DNA of 64,000 nt from the NCBI GenBank assembly GCA_017654935.2, contig CM065686.1:28553091-28617090 (forward strand), given 5' to 3'. Below, piece after piece: positions 25,914 to 37,770 of this stretch. Each line of letters starts with the position of its first letter. The first letter of the stretch is position 1. The notes under the pieces were generated by a model. The model saw only the letters and a program-made list of their open reading frames with translations, was not told the DNA's origin and did not search any database. The position numbers and the translations under genes were made by a program. This DNA is from Phymorhynchus buccinoides. Its lineage: Eukaryota > Mollusca > Gastropoda > Neogastropoda > Raphitomidae.

Positions 25914-26045
25914 GTTGCTGTCCGCAAAAAAGAAGGAAATAAGATAAAGAAAATAATGGTTGTTAAGGAACGGGAAAAGTATAGATACCTGATCAATATT
26001 ATCTACATAACCTGTACGTTTTAACATGCTTACAAAAATTACCAT

Positions 26046-26975
26046 AATTGAAGAATACTTTTATTTTTAGTATTTATTTTTCTTTCTTTATCTACAATAA
26101 GAAAAATAATGTGTGAACGTTATCTCCGGCAGATCTTCAGATATTGTCCTGTTTTGTCTTGTTCAAGCAAATCTACAGACAATTTTTGCGAAAATTCACA
26201 TTCAATATCTTCCAGTTTATTTGGCAAACAAATAATATTATATAATACTTAGATGAAAATTACGATAATACATTGTACCATAATAATACCTATTGAAACA
26301 TCCTTTTTTCTGTAGCGATAATTAAAGACAACAAAACTATGTACTATAACTAAAAATAATAAATCTATTGAACAATCAGCCAACCAGTCGATTAAAGCAA
26401 GACACAAAAAACTGAACTCATAATAGACCAATATATTCAAAAAGGAATGCATGTTTCATAGAAAACATGCATTGATAATTCAATCTATTGCATTTATTAT
26501 GATTTGACATGCGTGGAGTTGTTTTCATTTCCCAGTCGAAAACATTTCTCAATAATAAAAAAAGAAAATCCAATCAAATGGGATTGCTAATCTTACCTCT
26601 ATGTTCATATCCCTTTTCAAGGGTGAAAAAAGAACCAGACACCTTTCCCGCGCAATCTTCTCAACTTTGCTGCACTGAAAGTTTATGCTTAATGGTTTGC
26701 ATTGAGTGTGCTTATGTAGGCCTACCCTGCGTCCTCTTTCGTAAACCTGATACAATATATAACGTAGGTGGAAGGGCTAATGGGGCAAGGAAGGTGACTT
26801 TATTTGCAGACCATTTAGGCCTATGTGTACCCGCACATTTTATTTCATAAGTTCACTGGTTAAACAAGATATTTTTCCTGCAAACTTCTGTCGAATTTAC
26901 ACACAGAGAGAGGGGGCATTTGACAAATAGTTCATATAGATACGCATTTTCACCCCAACAACCATTGATCAGAAA
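26046..26975. other. Upstream region of the receptor gene, unassigned
   Basis: AT-rich sequence that should contain the receptor's 5' UTR exon and promoter. I could not place a TATA box or first exon with confidence. Confidence 0.4.
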
Positions 26976-26977
26976 TT

Positions 26978-26980
26978 TCA

Positions 26981-27011
<31 letters not shown>

Positions 27012-27050
27012 GCACACACACACATGCACACACACACACATACACACAAA
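26978..27050. repeat. CA-CG-CA alternating tract
   Basis: A CA run, about nine CG steps, then a CA run: over 60 bp of alternating purine-pyrimidine sequence with Z-DNA potential. Confidence 0.9.
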
Positions 27051-27411
27051 AGAACCGCACTGAAGTAATCTGAGCGGAAACATACCAACATGGCGCGTGC
27101 GCTGCTCACGTGATAGCTGTGACGTAGCGGAAGTCAATAACTGCCCACGTCACTGCAAGACTCTGCAAAAGTTGCTTGGTCACCATGACTTTTGCAGGGT
27201 TTGTCCACGTCATGGGGTGCAGGGGAGGGCAAAGGTTAACAGCTATAACGCCAGCGGGATAATGGGCTGTAACTTTACCAACAGTGTTCAGGATATTGTC
27301 AGATGACCGGGTACCAATACCAGGCCTGTGGCCTGGCTGAGTAGCAAAACAATAACCATGGCACGATTGTTATTAACTTTGTCATCAGGTAATTATGAGT
27401 ACGTCTTAAAG

Positions 27412-27513
27412 TTAACACGGGTAGTAACATGTAAATTAGCATAATAGGCTACAATTTAATAGCCAACCGTATTTGGCAGTTTCTCCTTATTTACATGTTA
27501 CTACCCGTATTAA
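27412..27513. repeat. 25-bp inverted repeat (hairpin)
   Basis: The arms 27412-27436 and 27489-27513 are complementary at 24 of 25 positions (core GGGTAGTAACATGTAAAT) around a 52-bp loop. Confidence 0.85.
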
Positions 27514-27544
27514 TGTTTCATGATTAGTCTACTGTACCAGGTTG

Positions 27545-27780
27545 GTTTAAAAAAAAAGTTATTAGGTACTTCATAGTCATAGAGGCGTCTGTGAAATTCG
27601 GGTTGCTCCCACCTGGAGAGCGCGTCGCAGCCAGAGGCGTGCCACCCAATTAGTTTTTTTGCATGCGATGTTTGTGTGACTGATGAGGAAGGAAAGGGGG
27701 GGGGGGGGGGTACATTTTGATCAAATGACAACTTTTTCGTTGCCACTGGGATTAACGTGTGCTAAGTGCATGGGCACACG

Positions 27781-27811
<31 letters not shown>

Positions 27812-27930
27812 TCCACGTTCAAAGGCCTAGTGCAAAGTGAAAGGAACACTCCCCTGTACCCAGGTTCGAACTCGGGTTTACTTGACACAAGGCGAACGCG
27901 TTACCTGTGTGCCACTCTACACCTCATCTC
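27545..27930 (-). mobile_element. tRNA-derived SINE, copy 1
   Basis: On the minus strand the head reads GGTGTAGAGTGGCACACAGG (A-box-like) and then GAGTTCGAACCTGG (B box). A central block follows with CTTTCGGATGAGACGATAAA and CCGAGGTCCCGTGTGC, then a 3' part. From memory the block resembles the conserved centre of SINEs called MetaSINEs. A second copy is at about 29.55-29.92 kb. A poly-G slip lies at about 27697-27710. Confidence 0.8.
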
Positions 27931-29090
27931 ATAACTGACGCTACTCCTTCACTTCGCTGATTTGAGCACCACGTGCAGATTTCGGTACAGTTGTACTTTA
28001 GACACCCTCTTTATTGTTCACGACCACCGATCTCAACATCTGCTTCTTTCAGTTTTATGAAAATAACCCTAAGCTGAATCTGATCCTAACCCTATCCATT
28101 CCCAGAGAATGTCAGAATGTTGCTGTGAAGTATCTCAATGCGAAAATTTGAATTGGGGGCGTGTCGCAAAGTACAATATAGCCCATATTTCTACTCCGCT
28201 GTCAGCCATCTCGATACCAAAACTTCAACAATTTAGTGTACGCTATACCGCCGTCATTTGTCTATCTGTGAACAACGTTACTTGTAAACAAGTAGGCCTA
28301 ACATATTTTGATAGCATTCGTGGAGGGTCGACGAATCACCTAAAATATCCATAACGTTTCGATTTATTTTTCAAATTTTCATTAGAGTAAAAGATTTTGT
28401 TAAGTTTACCTTTTCTTTTGATTCTGTAAATTCAAGAAGGTACGTTCTAAAGGTTATGACCTGCTTTTTATAGAAGGTTTCTGAAGAGATAAAAATGCGG
28501 ACTAGACATGCTGCAAACAGTTTTGCCAAAATGTTGTTAAACTCAATGACTGAGTTAATGGACGGTTATTGTTCAGATAAAATGGTATCTTTTATCTTTG
28601 ATTTGCATTTTCATGGACCTTCCTTTTCACAAAATATCAAAACTGACCTTAAGCTCGTTATAAGTTAAAAACAAGGTCAAACTTCTCAAGGTCAAGGTCA
28701 GCATGGTTATTATTATTGCATGTGACCTTTTGGGTACCGTGATGCACCACCACAGTAGATCTGAATATATTTCATGCAATAGTTCTTGAGATAAAGGTTT
28801 GGGATTCGACCCCCGTAGTTTGTACTCACGCACGCACGTGCGCACAGATAGATGGACAAATGCAAGGTATCGTAGGGCTTTTATGGGAGAACGTTCTGGG
28901 GGAAAAAACGCAATGAAATACCGACGTGACCTTGACCTTAATGTAAAACTAAAGACACCAGTGGATAGCTAATATCTTGTGAAACTAGTATACCAAAATA
29001 TATTACAATAGACTGAACATTTTTTTTTTAAAACGGATGGATGGACGGACGCACGCACGGACGGACGGACGGATCGGGAGCTTATTATGT
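27931..29090. other. Unassigned sequence with dispersed-repeat fragments
   Basis: About 28640-28870 contains CTCAAGGTCAAGGTCAGCAT and ACCGTGATGCACCACCAC. About 28930-29075 contains TGACCTTGACCTTAATG and a GGAC-rich end. Both resemble the repeat family at 13.2 and 55.7 kb. No gene is recognised. Confidence 0.5.
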
Positions 29091-29094
29091 GAAT

Positions 29095-29450
29095 TAACTG
29101 CCCTAGCTTCATGCGAGTTGTTTCCGTTTGTTTTGTTTTACACGAAAACAGTATTATCAGTAGTTTGCGTTTTACACCATGTAAGCCACGCGGACCCTTT
29201 GTGGTCTGCAAACAAATAGAGTATAGCCTATCAGTAGTTTGTTTCGTTTTACACCATGTAAGCCACGCGGACCCTTTGTGGTCTGCAAACTAATGTAAGC
29301 CACGCTTATTATGTGCAAACAAATAACTGCCCTAGCTTCATGCGAGTTGTTTCCGTTTGTTTTGTTTTACGCCATGTAAGCCACGCGGACCCTTTGTGGT
29401 CTGCAAACAAATAGAGTATAGCCTATCAGTAGTTTGCTTCGTTTTGTGGA
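29095..29450. repeat. Nested tandem duplication
   Basis: The phrase CATGTAAGCCACGCGGACCC occurs three times. The longer phrase AACTGCCCTAGCTTCATGCG occurs twice, about 230 bp apart. A ~75-bp unit is thus embedded in a ~230-bp higher-order duplication. Confidence 0.85.
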
Positions 29451-29544
29451 AGTTTGCATGACACATAATTATTGGCCCCTGGACAATTCGCCCCTTGGGA
29501 CAATTTGCCCACAGACTATTTGCCCCATGTATTAGTATTAGGTA

Positions 29545-29925
29545 GGCCTACTTTATAGTCACAGAGGCGTCTCTGTGAAATTCCAGTTCCTCCCACCTGT
29601 ACCTGGAAAGTGCGTCGCAGCCAGAGGCGCGCCACCCATTTTTTATTTTAAAAAAATGTTGCATGCGATTTTTGTGTGACTGATGAGGAAGGAAATGGAG
29701 GGGGTAAATTTTGACTAATTGCCAACTTTTTCGTTGCCATTGGGTTTAACGTGTGCTAAGTGCATGGGCACACGGGACCTCGGTTTGTCGTCTCATCCGA
29801 AAGACTCCACGTTCAGACCGTAAGGCCTAGTGTAAAGTGAGAAGAAGAAAAAAAACTAACAAGTTCTCGGGTTTACTTTGACACGAGGCGAACGCAATAT
29901 CTCTGTGCCACTCTACACATGTGGC
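29545..29925 (-). mobile_element. tRNA-derived SINE, copy 2 (head degraded)
   Basis: It aligns with 27545-27930 over most of its length (CGTCGCAGCCAGAGGCG, TAAGTGCATGGGCACACGGG, GTCTCATCCGAAAGACTCC). The B box is broken while the A-box region (GTGCCACTCTACAC on the plus strand) remains. Confidence 0.78.
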
Positions 29926-30056
29926 AGTTGTGTTCGCTTTTCACACATACACACGCACACACACACACACACACTTGCGTGAAGGAACAAAACGAACATA
30001 GCCTACTTCATTATGTTGATTCCTGTTTTACTGTCTGTCTCTCAATCCGGAACTGA

Positions 30057-30100
30057 GGAAGAAGAAATAATGTTTTACGCCCTCTTTGGCCTTTCGGAAC
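30057..30100 (-). repeat. Short repeat family G (AGAGGGCGTAAAACATTATT), copy 1
   Basis: On the minus strand it reads GGCCAAAGAGGGCGTAAAAC and ATTATTTCTTC. It recurs at 47841-47892 and 62012-62055. Confidence 0.8.
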
Positions 30101-30410
30101 AGAGGGTTGGTAGTTGGGCCTTTTAACGGCTGTAGGCCTACTAATGGACACCGCCAAGGCCTACAGTGTTGTTTTCCTCTGCATTTATTCATTCCATCCC
30201 ATCTTCTCCCTTTGCTCTCCTTCACCATTCTTCCTATACGATCGCCCTTATGCATGTTTGTCTGTGTGCGTTCGTGTATTTTTTCAATCTAGTGTGTGTG
30301 CGTGCGCGCGCACGTGCATGTGTGTGTGTGAGGGTAGAAGGTGGTCATGACTGAATGATGACAAGATTAATGTGGAGGAGAGATAGACCGCATTTGGTAG
30401 GCTAAGATCA

Positions 30411-30730
30411 TTTCCCCCCGTGGGGATACCGGGGGGTCTTTGTATAAATAGTTCCCCCACCTGGAAGTTCTGTGCTTGTAACTTCATCTAATCTGTCACT
30501 CTCTTTGACTGCCTTTTCCCTTTGCTTGCTGTCATCTACAATCTTTCTGCCTAACCGGTCCATTCTCCTGCCTTTTTTCAAGAAACACTTTCAAAAAGAT
30601 TTCCTCCAGCCGAAGTTGGACATACTGGGCCTCATTATTTCTTACTTAGGCGCATAACGGCTGCATGACACATCTGCGCTCATAATTGACAGGAAACTGT
30701 TTGAGCGATCGAAGAAGAAGAAGAAGAAGA
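30411..30730 (+). repeat. Interspersed repeat family E, copy 3
   Basis: Full-length counterpart of the copy at 5.26 kb. It ends in GAAGAAGAAGAAGAAGAAG, a candidate retroposon tail. Confidence 0.75.
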
Positions 30731-31099
30731 TCATTTCTGCCAGTCTAGAACATTTTCAGTATCGACAGAGAGAGAGGTGGGGGGCGGTTCGCTTCTCTGT
30801 GTAAAGATTGACGGAAGGCGAAATGACACTGGATAAGACGATTTGAACACGTTGATAGCTTCTTTGGCACAGTTGCAAAACCGATGGCCGGTGTAGCCGG
30901 GAAAAAAATCACTTCAGGAAAACCCCCACTGCGGGAGTGTTATTTTCCTAGGAAAAAATACTGGGAGTGTTATTTTTCTAGGGACCCCCCACCCCCTCGG
31001 GAAATAAACGATCTCCAGGAAAAGAACACTTCTACTGTGTGTAAAATGTGTTTATGTCCGTTTATAAGCCTGTTTGGTGTCTCTCAAAACTCACGGAAA
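30731..31099. other. Unassigned sequence
   Basis: No gene recognised. A short phrase (GGGAGTGTTATTTTNCTAGG) is repeated at 30932 and 30963. Confidence 0.4.
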
Positions 31100-31270
31100 G
31101 GTGGTTCTTAAACAGCTGTCTGACCATCTTCATGTAAACGATCTTTTCTATCCAAACCAGTCTGCTTATCGAGCAGGTCACAGTACTGAGACAGCCCTCT
31201 TGAAGATAACGAACGATCTACTCACTGCCTTGGGTGAATAGGTTTCTCTTCTCTCTCTCCTTGATGAAAA
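31100..31270 (+). pseudogene. Short LINE reverse-transcriptase fragment
   Basis: The translation gives LKQLSDHLHVNDLFYPNQSA followed by YRAGHSTETALLKITNDLLT, the conserved RT stretch before the palm. It breaks within about 60 codons. Confidence 0.8.
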
Positions 31271-31812
31271 AACCCCCATACATTCTTATTTGAAATTGAT
31301 ACCGGTAATGCTTTCTCCACCGGTAATACCTTATGTTTTAGCCTTTGCATCTATCTCTGTTTATAAACAACAAAACCTGGAGAAAAACGACAACATTAAA
31401 TCAGTTGTATTGTCGAGTTAATGTCTCAACTGACAAAGATTTATAACGCAATTAAGTATATAATACTTGCATCAGTTGTTTTTTTGTTCTTGTAAGTTGG
31501 CTGCATCTAATTCTGACGGATTGTTGTGAATTTCGTATGGAATTTTGTCATGTCATGTGAACAGAAATGTCCCTTTCAACCATAGTCAAAGACTAGACAC
31601 AAGATTGATACACGTATTTTTCTTGTCTCGTGTGCATTCGTCTGATTCTAAGATATGTGATTTGTATGAGTGCATATCTTGCATAATACAATGCAATAGT
31701 TGGGTTTATTCAGTCTTTGAGTCGGCACCTTTTGTTTGGTTTCATTAAGCTCCGCCGTGGATGTTCCGTTTTTTAGTTTGAACTTTCTGTATGTCAATGT
31801 ATATGTTGACGG

Positions 31813-32258
31813 ATAATGTGAACAATTGCCTAATGTGAACATTAGGCAAGCAAATTGTCAAATCACCTGCCTAATGACTTCCCAACATTAGGCTTTAAAA
31901 ACTTTCCACATTATGCAAGTGCATTTTTCCTGATGTGAATAGAATGAAGTTTAACATGTGTATATGTTGAGGACTGAGTCTTCAAGCAAATTTCACTTCT
32001 CTTCTCACATTTAGGCCCTTTATATAATGAAGTGAATAGAATAACATATCGTGAGGACTGAGTCTTCCTTCACTTCTCTTCTCACTTTTTCCCTTTATAT
32101 TTTGAGTGCTGTTCACTGTTTTTATTTGTAACTTCTTTCTTGGAGGACCTTTGCACTTGAGCTTTCCGCATTCAGATTCAGAACATCAGACTGGATTTCC
32201 TTTTGAAGGTAAAATTCTCTTATTCTGTTTTCTCTCTCTTTCTTTCTTTCTTTCTTTC

Positions 32259-32323
<65 letters not shown>

Positions 32324-33013
32324 CTTCTCATATGTTCCCCCTTTATATCTTAAGTATTGTTCTCCCAAGAGAAGACAATTACATAGGCCTGACAGTGTGT
32401 GACATTGTTGCCACGTGGGCTGTGGCCTGAATGGCCATAGCTATGGTGCATAGTGCGACAGATAATGTGCAGGACATTCTTTCAATGGATAGTGGTTGCG
32501 TGTCAGTGGTAGGGAGCAACGTAAAAGGAACCCTGACTGAAGAAATTGTGTCGAGTGTCAGTGGCAGTCAGTTAGGCCTAGGCCTACACACACCGTTTCC
32601 GATTGTGCACGCCCTTCTGTCTTTATACTCTACGTCTGGCTTTCTTTATCCTTGTTAAATAAAGTTTTCAAGTGTCAAGTGTCTCTCAACACACCACACA
32701 CACACGCACAATCGCACGCACGCACGCACACGCACACACACACACAATCGCACACGCACACACACAATCGCACACACACACGCACTCTCTCTCTCTCTCT
32801 CTTTATTCTCTCTCTATATAGACACGAATGTTCACATTAGGCAGGCCTGTTCACAGCGGGCAAAATGGAGCTGCGTAATGTGAACACTAGGCAATTTTCT
32901 GCCTAATGTTGACAATTTTTAACAGTAGGCACACCATCTGCACATCAAATGCCTAATGTTCACATTAGGCAATTTTCAGCCTAATGTTCACATTAGGCAA
33001 TTGTTCACATTAT
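31813..33013. mobile_element. 1.2-kb element with 35-bp perfect inverted termini
   Basis: 31813-31847 and 32979-33013 are exact reverse complements, beginning ATAATGTGAACAATTGCC. Each terminus contains the hairpin GCCTAATGTGAACATTAGGC, and further copies cluster near both ends (around 31880 and 32890-32970). The interior holds a ~75-bp tandem duplication (GAGGACTGAGTCTTC at 31969 and 32052), a CT tract (about 32264-32318) and a retroposon tail (about 32658-32690). No transposase was seen. Confidence 0.8.
32658..32800 (+). repeat. Retroposon tail followed by CA/CT microsatellite
   Basis: AATAAAGTTTTCAAGTGTCA and a second AAGTGTC lead, after nine bases, into CA-rich sequence and a short CT run. 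Confidence 0.65.
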
Positions 33014-33033
33014 ACGAGTGTGGAATAATCTCA

Positions 33034-33086
33034 ACACACACACACACGCACGCACGCACGCACACGCACACACACACACACACACG

Positions 33087-33145
<59 letters not shown>

Positions 33146-33180
33146 GCGCGCGCACACACACAACACACAACACACACACA
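33034..33180. repeat. CA/ACGC microsatellite
   Basis: It starts 20 bp beyond the right end of the 1.2-kb inverted-repeat element. It contains a short CG core and Z-DNA-prone alternation. Confidence 0.93.
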
Positions 33181-33716
33181 CTTCAGGATCGCCATCCAGA
33201 CCTTTACTTAAGAGTTGAAACTGTCAAGTGCAATTGCAATGATTTCGCTTTAAGGGTTTCTTCTAGTTTAGCACGAAAACAATTCTTTTCTCCACGCCAA
33301 ACTGTCTGCAAGACTCTAGGGCCTATTATATGCCACTCAAGACAAACCCTCAAGTGTTTTAACTGTCGAAGCAGTGGAGCGGGTGTGATGCCAGGCAGCA
33401 AGGCTGTGATTAGGAAAGACGAGATAACGGTTTATATTGTCAAGCTTGCTGTGCATGCAAGTCACACCAAAACGGCCACTCTTCCTAAAGTGCAGTTTAC
33501 CCGACCCCCTCCCAATCACCCTCCCCCCCCCCCCCCCCCCCATTTTCTCCTCACCCCATCAAGTCCATCTTTGCCCTACCCCCAGTCTTTATCTGTCAGT
33601 CACCCACGCACAAAGAAGTTCAAGTAAGAAGTTAGCAATCTCTCTCCCAATTGCTTGACGATTTTCTTGAAAAGAAACAAAAGGAAGAGAAAGATAACTT
33701 ATGGGGGGAGCGGGAC
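33181..33716. other. Unassigned sequence with a poly-C run
   Basis: No gene recognised. A C run of about 18 bases lies at 33524-33541. Confidence 0.45.
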
Positions 33717-33819
<103 letters not shown>

Positions 33820-34467
33820 TTTCTTTGTATAAACTTTTCTTCTTAAGAGTTTTAAAGGAGAGAAAAGTTCAGAAAACAAAACGTAAAAAGAAAATAAGAG
33901 AAAAACGAAAGGAAGTCCGAACAGGACAGATAAAAGAAGATTTGGAGAATGGGATAAGTAGCAAGGGAGGGCAGGCACCTATCCAAGAAACCTGTGATCA
34001 TGACAGTGGCTGGACCTTCTCTAGAGGGACTTCTTTTACGTTTCAAGGGATGCAACCTAACTAGCTTCAAAGAGGCATGGGTTGCATCATGCTAGTCTCC
34101 CTTGGCCTTTCTCGTTCGGTTTTAAGTTTTTTTAGGCCGCTCCTGTCTTTTACCATTAGCTAGGTGCGCGTTTATCCCCCTACTACGCTATTTGCTTCTT
34201 TTTGTTCGGGGATGGGAGTTGGCTGCAGCTAAGACACGATGCACTGGTCTATAGTTGATGTCGATGATAATTTAAATCGATGTCAAAGTTTTTAACACAA
34301 CAGCCTTATACATGTATTTGGTTTCGTTCCATTCGTTTTCGTTCTTTTTTTTAGTTATTTTCATGCTTTTGTTTTCTTTTTCATTTTTTTCCAAAGTTTT
34401 TTTAAGGCACCATGCTTGCGCACACTTGTGCGTGTGGAAGGGCGTGTATGTGTGCGCGCGCGTGTGC

Positions 34468-34574
<107 letters not shown>

Positions 34575-34904
34575 TATTTCAATAGTATAATGGAATGAAG
34601 CTTTATCAATTTCAAGACTTCTTTAAATTCCATTGTACGACCTGATTCTCAAGTGAGCGCATGGGTTTGGCTTTTTAAAATTTATGAAATGTCTGTTTTT
34701 GTTTGTTTGTTGTTGTTTTTAAGCTTGACATAAATTCATCAGTTGTTGGCCAGTCTTGTCTATTTACATTTCTCCTTCTCACTTGTAATCAATCAAGAAG
34801 CCGTAGTAGGCTATAGTTAGTTAAGAAATAATCTGTTGGCATTAACAATTTATGGAAATACAGCTTTCTAGTTTATTTTGAGCGCTCTATGGGTAGCCTC
34901 TAGG

Positions 34905-35745
34905 TTCTCCCAGGTTCTGTCGACATTGATGGCACTGAGATCAATCTATCAGCATCCGTCCACAATCTAGGTGTTGTTACTTTGGACCAAACCCTTTCTT
35001 TCAAACAGCATGTTTCCAAGTCTTGCTATCTAGAACATCGAAGAATTAGTTCAATCCGCTGTTTCCTCTCTCAAGATGCCCTGAAGACTCTAGTATGTGC
35101 TTTTGTTCTGTCTCGCCTTGACTACTATAACTTACTTCTTGCTGGCTGTCCATCAACTCTCATCTCTAAGCTCCAACGGGTCCAGAATAATGCTGCTCGT
35201 CTCATTTCTCGCTCCCCTAGTTACGATCATATCACTCCGGTTCCTCGTTCCCTACATTGGCTCCCAGTTCAATCACGTACTGACTACAAAATTCTCCTCC
35301 TTGTCTTCAAGTCACTGAATGATCAAGCTCCCTTATATCTCTCTGATCTTCTTCATCTCTATGTCCCAGCTCGCCAACTACGTTCGTCTTCTGATTCTCG
35401 TCTCCTTTCCCTTCCCTCCATCCGTCTCAAATCTGCTGGCCAACGTTCTTTTTCCTGTCAAGCACCATCTCTTTGGAATTCTCTGCCTTGTCCTCTCCGA
35501 CACTCCAACTCAGTCTCCTCATTCAAAACCTCTCTTAAAATCCATCTTTTCCCTGCTGCACCCTAAATATTTGATCAGTTGTCTATCGTTGTGTGCACGT
35601 GAGGGAAGATTGAATAAGAGGTTTGTGCTGTGTTTTATGGTGTGTGTGTGCGTGTAAGTGTGTGTGTTGTGTGTGTGTGTGAGTATGCATGTGTGCATAC
35701 ATGTGCTTGTGTGTGTTTTGGTTTTGTGGGTTGTGTGTGCACGCA

Positions 35746-35779
<34 letters not shown>

Positions 35780-35824
35780 CGTGTGTTTGTGTGTGTCTGT
35801 CTGTGTGCGTACGTTGTGTGTGAG

Positions 35825-35885
<61 letters not shown>

Positions 35886-36090
35886 CGTGTGTTTATGTGT
35901 GTGTCTGTCTGTGTGCGTACGTTGTGTGTGAGGTTTGTGTGTGTGTGTGTGTCCTCTGGCGTTGTGTATCTGTGCTGGTGTATTTGGTCAGTCTGCGCGG
36001 CTCGGTTGCTGTGGCTTTCTGAATGGGGAATTAATAATGAGTCGGTGTCAATAAATGTGTGTGCGCGCGCGCGCGCGCGTGTGTGTGTGC

Positions 36091-36169
<79 letters not shown>

Positions 36170-36323
36170 CTTTCTATATGCGTTGTTGCTGGTTTGTGAC
36201 ATTCTTGAATGCTGTTTTTGTTGTCTACTTGTTGATGAATAATTTATTGTAAAGCGCTTTGGGCTCATCTGAGGTAAAGCGCTATATATACATGTACTAT
36301 TATTATAATTATTATTATTATTA
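34905..36323 (+). pseudogene. LINE 3' fragment with microsatellite-bearing 3' UTR
   Basis: An uninterrupted frame from about 34919 to 35566 encodes the RT C-terminal region: SVHNLGVVTLDQTLSF, KLQRVQNNAARLISR, RSLHWLPVQSRTDYKILLLV, AGQRSFSCQAPSLWNSLP, then TSLKIHLFPAAP and a stop. The 3' UTR carries GAATAAGAGGTTTGTGC, long GT tracts, a CG/GT stretch and a 70-bp GA run. It ends with AAAGCGCTTTGGGCTCATCT, GCGCTATATA and TTA repeats. It is 5'-truncated and appears relatively young because its frame is intact. CR1/L2-type by its terminal motifs. Confidence 0.87.
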
Positions 36324-36393
36324 CTTTTGGCTTTTGTTGGCATTTTAATTGTTGTTGTTGGTGTCGTTGTTATTACTGCTGTTAGGGCTAGTC

Positions 36394-36640
36394 TTAACCC
36401 TTTCACAGCCAGCCATATTTTAGCCAAAAATTGCTATTAAATTACCTGGGTAGAGAACAAAATCCATCTGCAGTATTGGGGATTCTCCTGTGACATATAT
36501 AAAATAAGGTCTACCCTCACTTCCCAAAACTAAGATAATAGGGTCTCTGGATAATATACCCCATTTTGATGCCTTTTAGTGACATAGGTCACTGTCACTG
36601 TGGTGCTAAACTGCGACGTTGGCGGTGAAAGGGTTTTTAA
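36394..36640. mobile_element. piggyBac-like MITE
   Basis: TTAA followed by CCCTTTCACAGCCAGCC at the left is mirrored by TTGGCGGTGAAAGGG and TTTTTAA at the right. TTAA flanks and CCC/GGG ends suggest a piggyBac-mobilised element of about 240 bp. A related copy in reverse orientation begins at 47781. Confidence 0.72.
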
Positions 36641-37232
36641 TGCTGCTATTTCCGAGTTGTCATTGGGTAATTGTCAGATTTGCCACAATGTGTAAGAATT
36701 ATAGCCTATGTGTAAGAAAAAGTCCGAATAATATAAATAGTAGGCACAGCATCCAAGTCAACAAGGCAACTATTAGGATAGCGAATCATAATTATTATAT
36801 TTTACAACAGTGCTAAGCAACTCCTGTTAACATTGAAAGTGCTGTTTCATTCATCAGGCGCTATGTCCTACATTCAACGAATCTTTTCCTTTCAACCCCG
36901 CTAATTGCAGACACACACACACGCACGCACGCTGCCTAAAATCACTTATGTGAATAGACAATAAATTGAAGTACGCACACGCACGCACGCACGCACACAA
37001 ACACACACTTTCTATCCACACACTCCTTCAATCTCTGTCTTCATCTCCATTTCTCTGTCTACGTCATTCTACCTCTCTCTTCTTTTCTTTCTTCCTTCTC
37101 GTGTACACTAAAAGAAAAATGAAACAAACAAACAAAAACTCGCCTCATACCCCCCCCCCCCCCCCCTCCATACACCCACCCACCCACCCTTTACTCGCAC
37201 AAGCATCTCACAGCCACACTCAACTCGAAGAT

Positions 37233-37770
37233 GTGACGCTACCTTCGAACTCAGAGAGAGAAAATTGAGTTTTACGTCCTCTTGGTCTGAATCAGACACA
37301 TATGGGACATTTGTAGATACAAATATGGTGGGAACAATACTGGAGGCAATGCCCGGAGGCAGTACGAAACCAGTAAAGTCCCGACTTTTTATTAATACAG
37401 ATAGCTGTAGCGGTGACCACGCATCGGTTAAACCTCATCGGCTATGGCACCGCTACAAGTAATTTCACTATAGTGAAAATTAACTATAAGTGTAATCCTT
37501 CGAAATCAGAGAGAGAGAGAAAATAGAGTTTTATGTCCTCTTGGTCTGAATCAGACACATATGGGACATTTGTAAATACAAATATGGTGGGAACAACACT
37601 GGAGGCAATGCCCGGAGGCAGTACGAAACCAGTAAAGTCCCGATTTTGTTTATTAATACCGATAGCTGTAGCGGTGACCACGCCTCGGTTAAACCTCATC
37701 GGCTATGGCACCGCCACAAGTAGTGAATAATAAACGCTGTCTTCGAACTCAGATGAATTTAAGTTTTACG
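37233..37770. repeat. Tandem repeat of about 255 bp, two copies plus a partial
   Basis: Shared blocks CTCTTGGTCTGAATCAGACA, GGAGGCAATGCCCGGAGGCA and CGGTTAAACCTCATCGGCTA occur once in each copy (starts about 37262 and 37527). A third partial unit starts near 37745. Both strands have short open frames, but no protein family is recognised. Confidence 0.85.

Noticed and set aside
25914..26045. 44-residue N-terminal extension of the Cys-loop receptor
   Set aside because: It would bury the signal peptide. A strong acceptor-like sequence just before the inner ATG suggests a 5' UTR intron instead.
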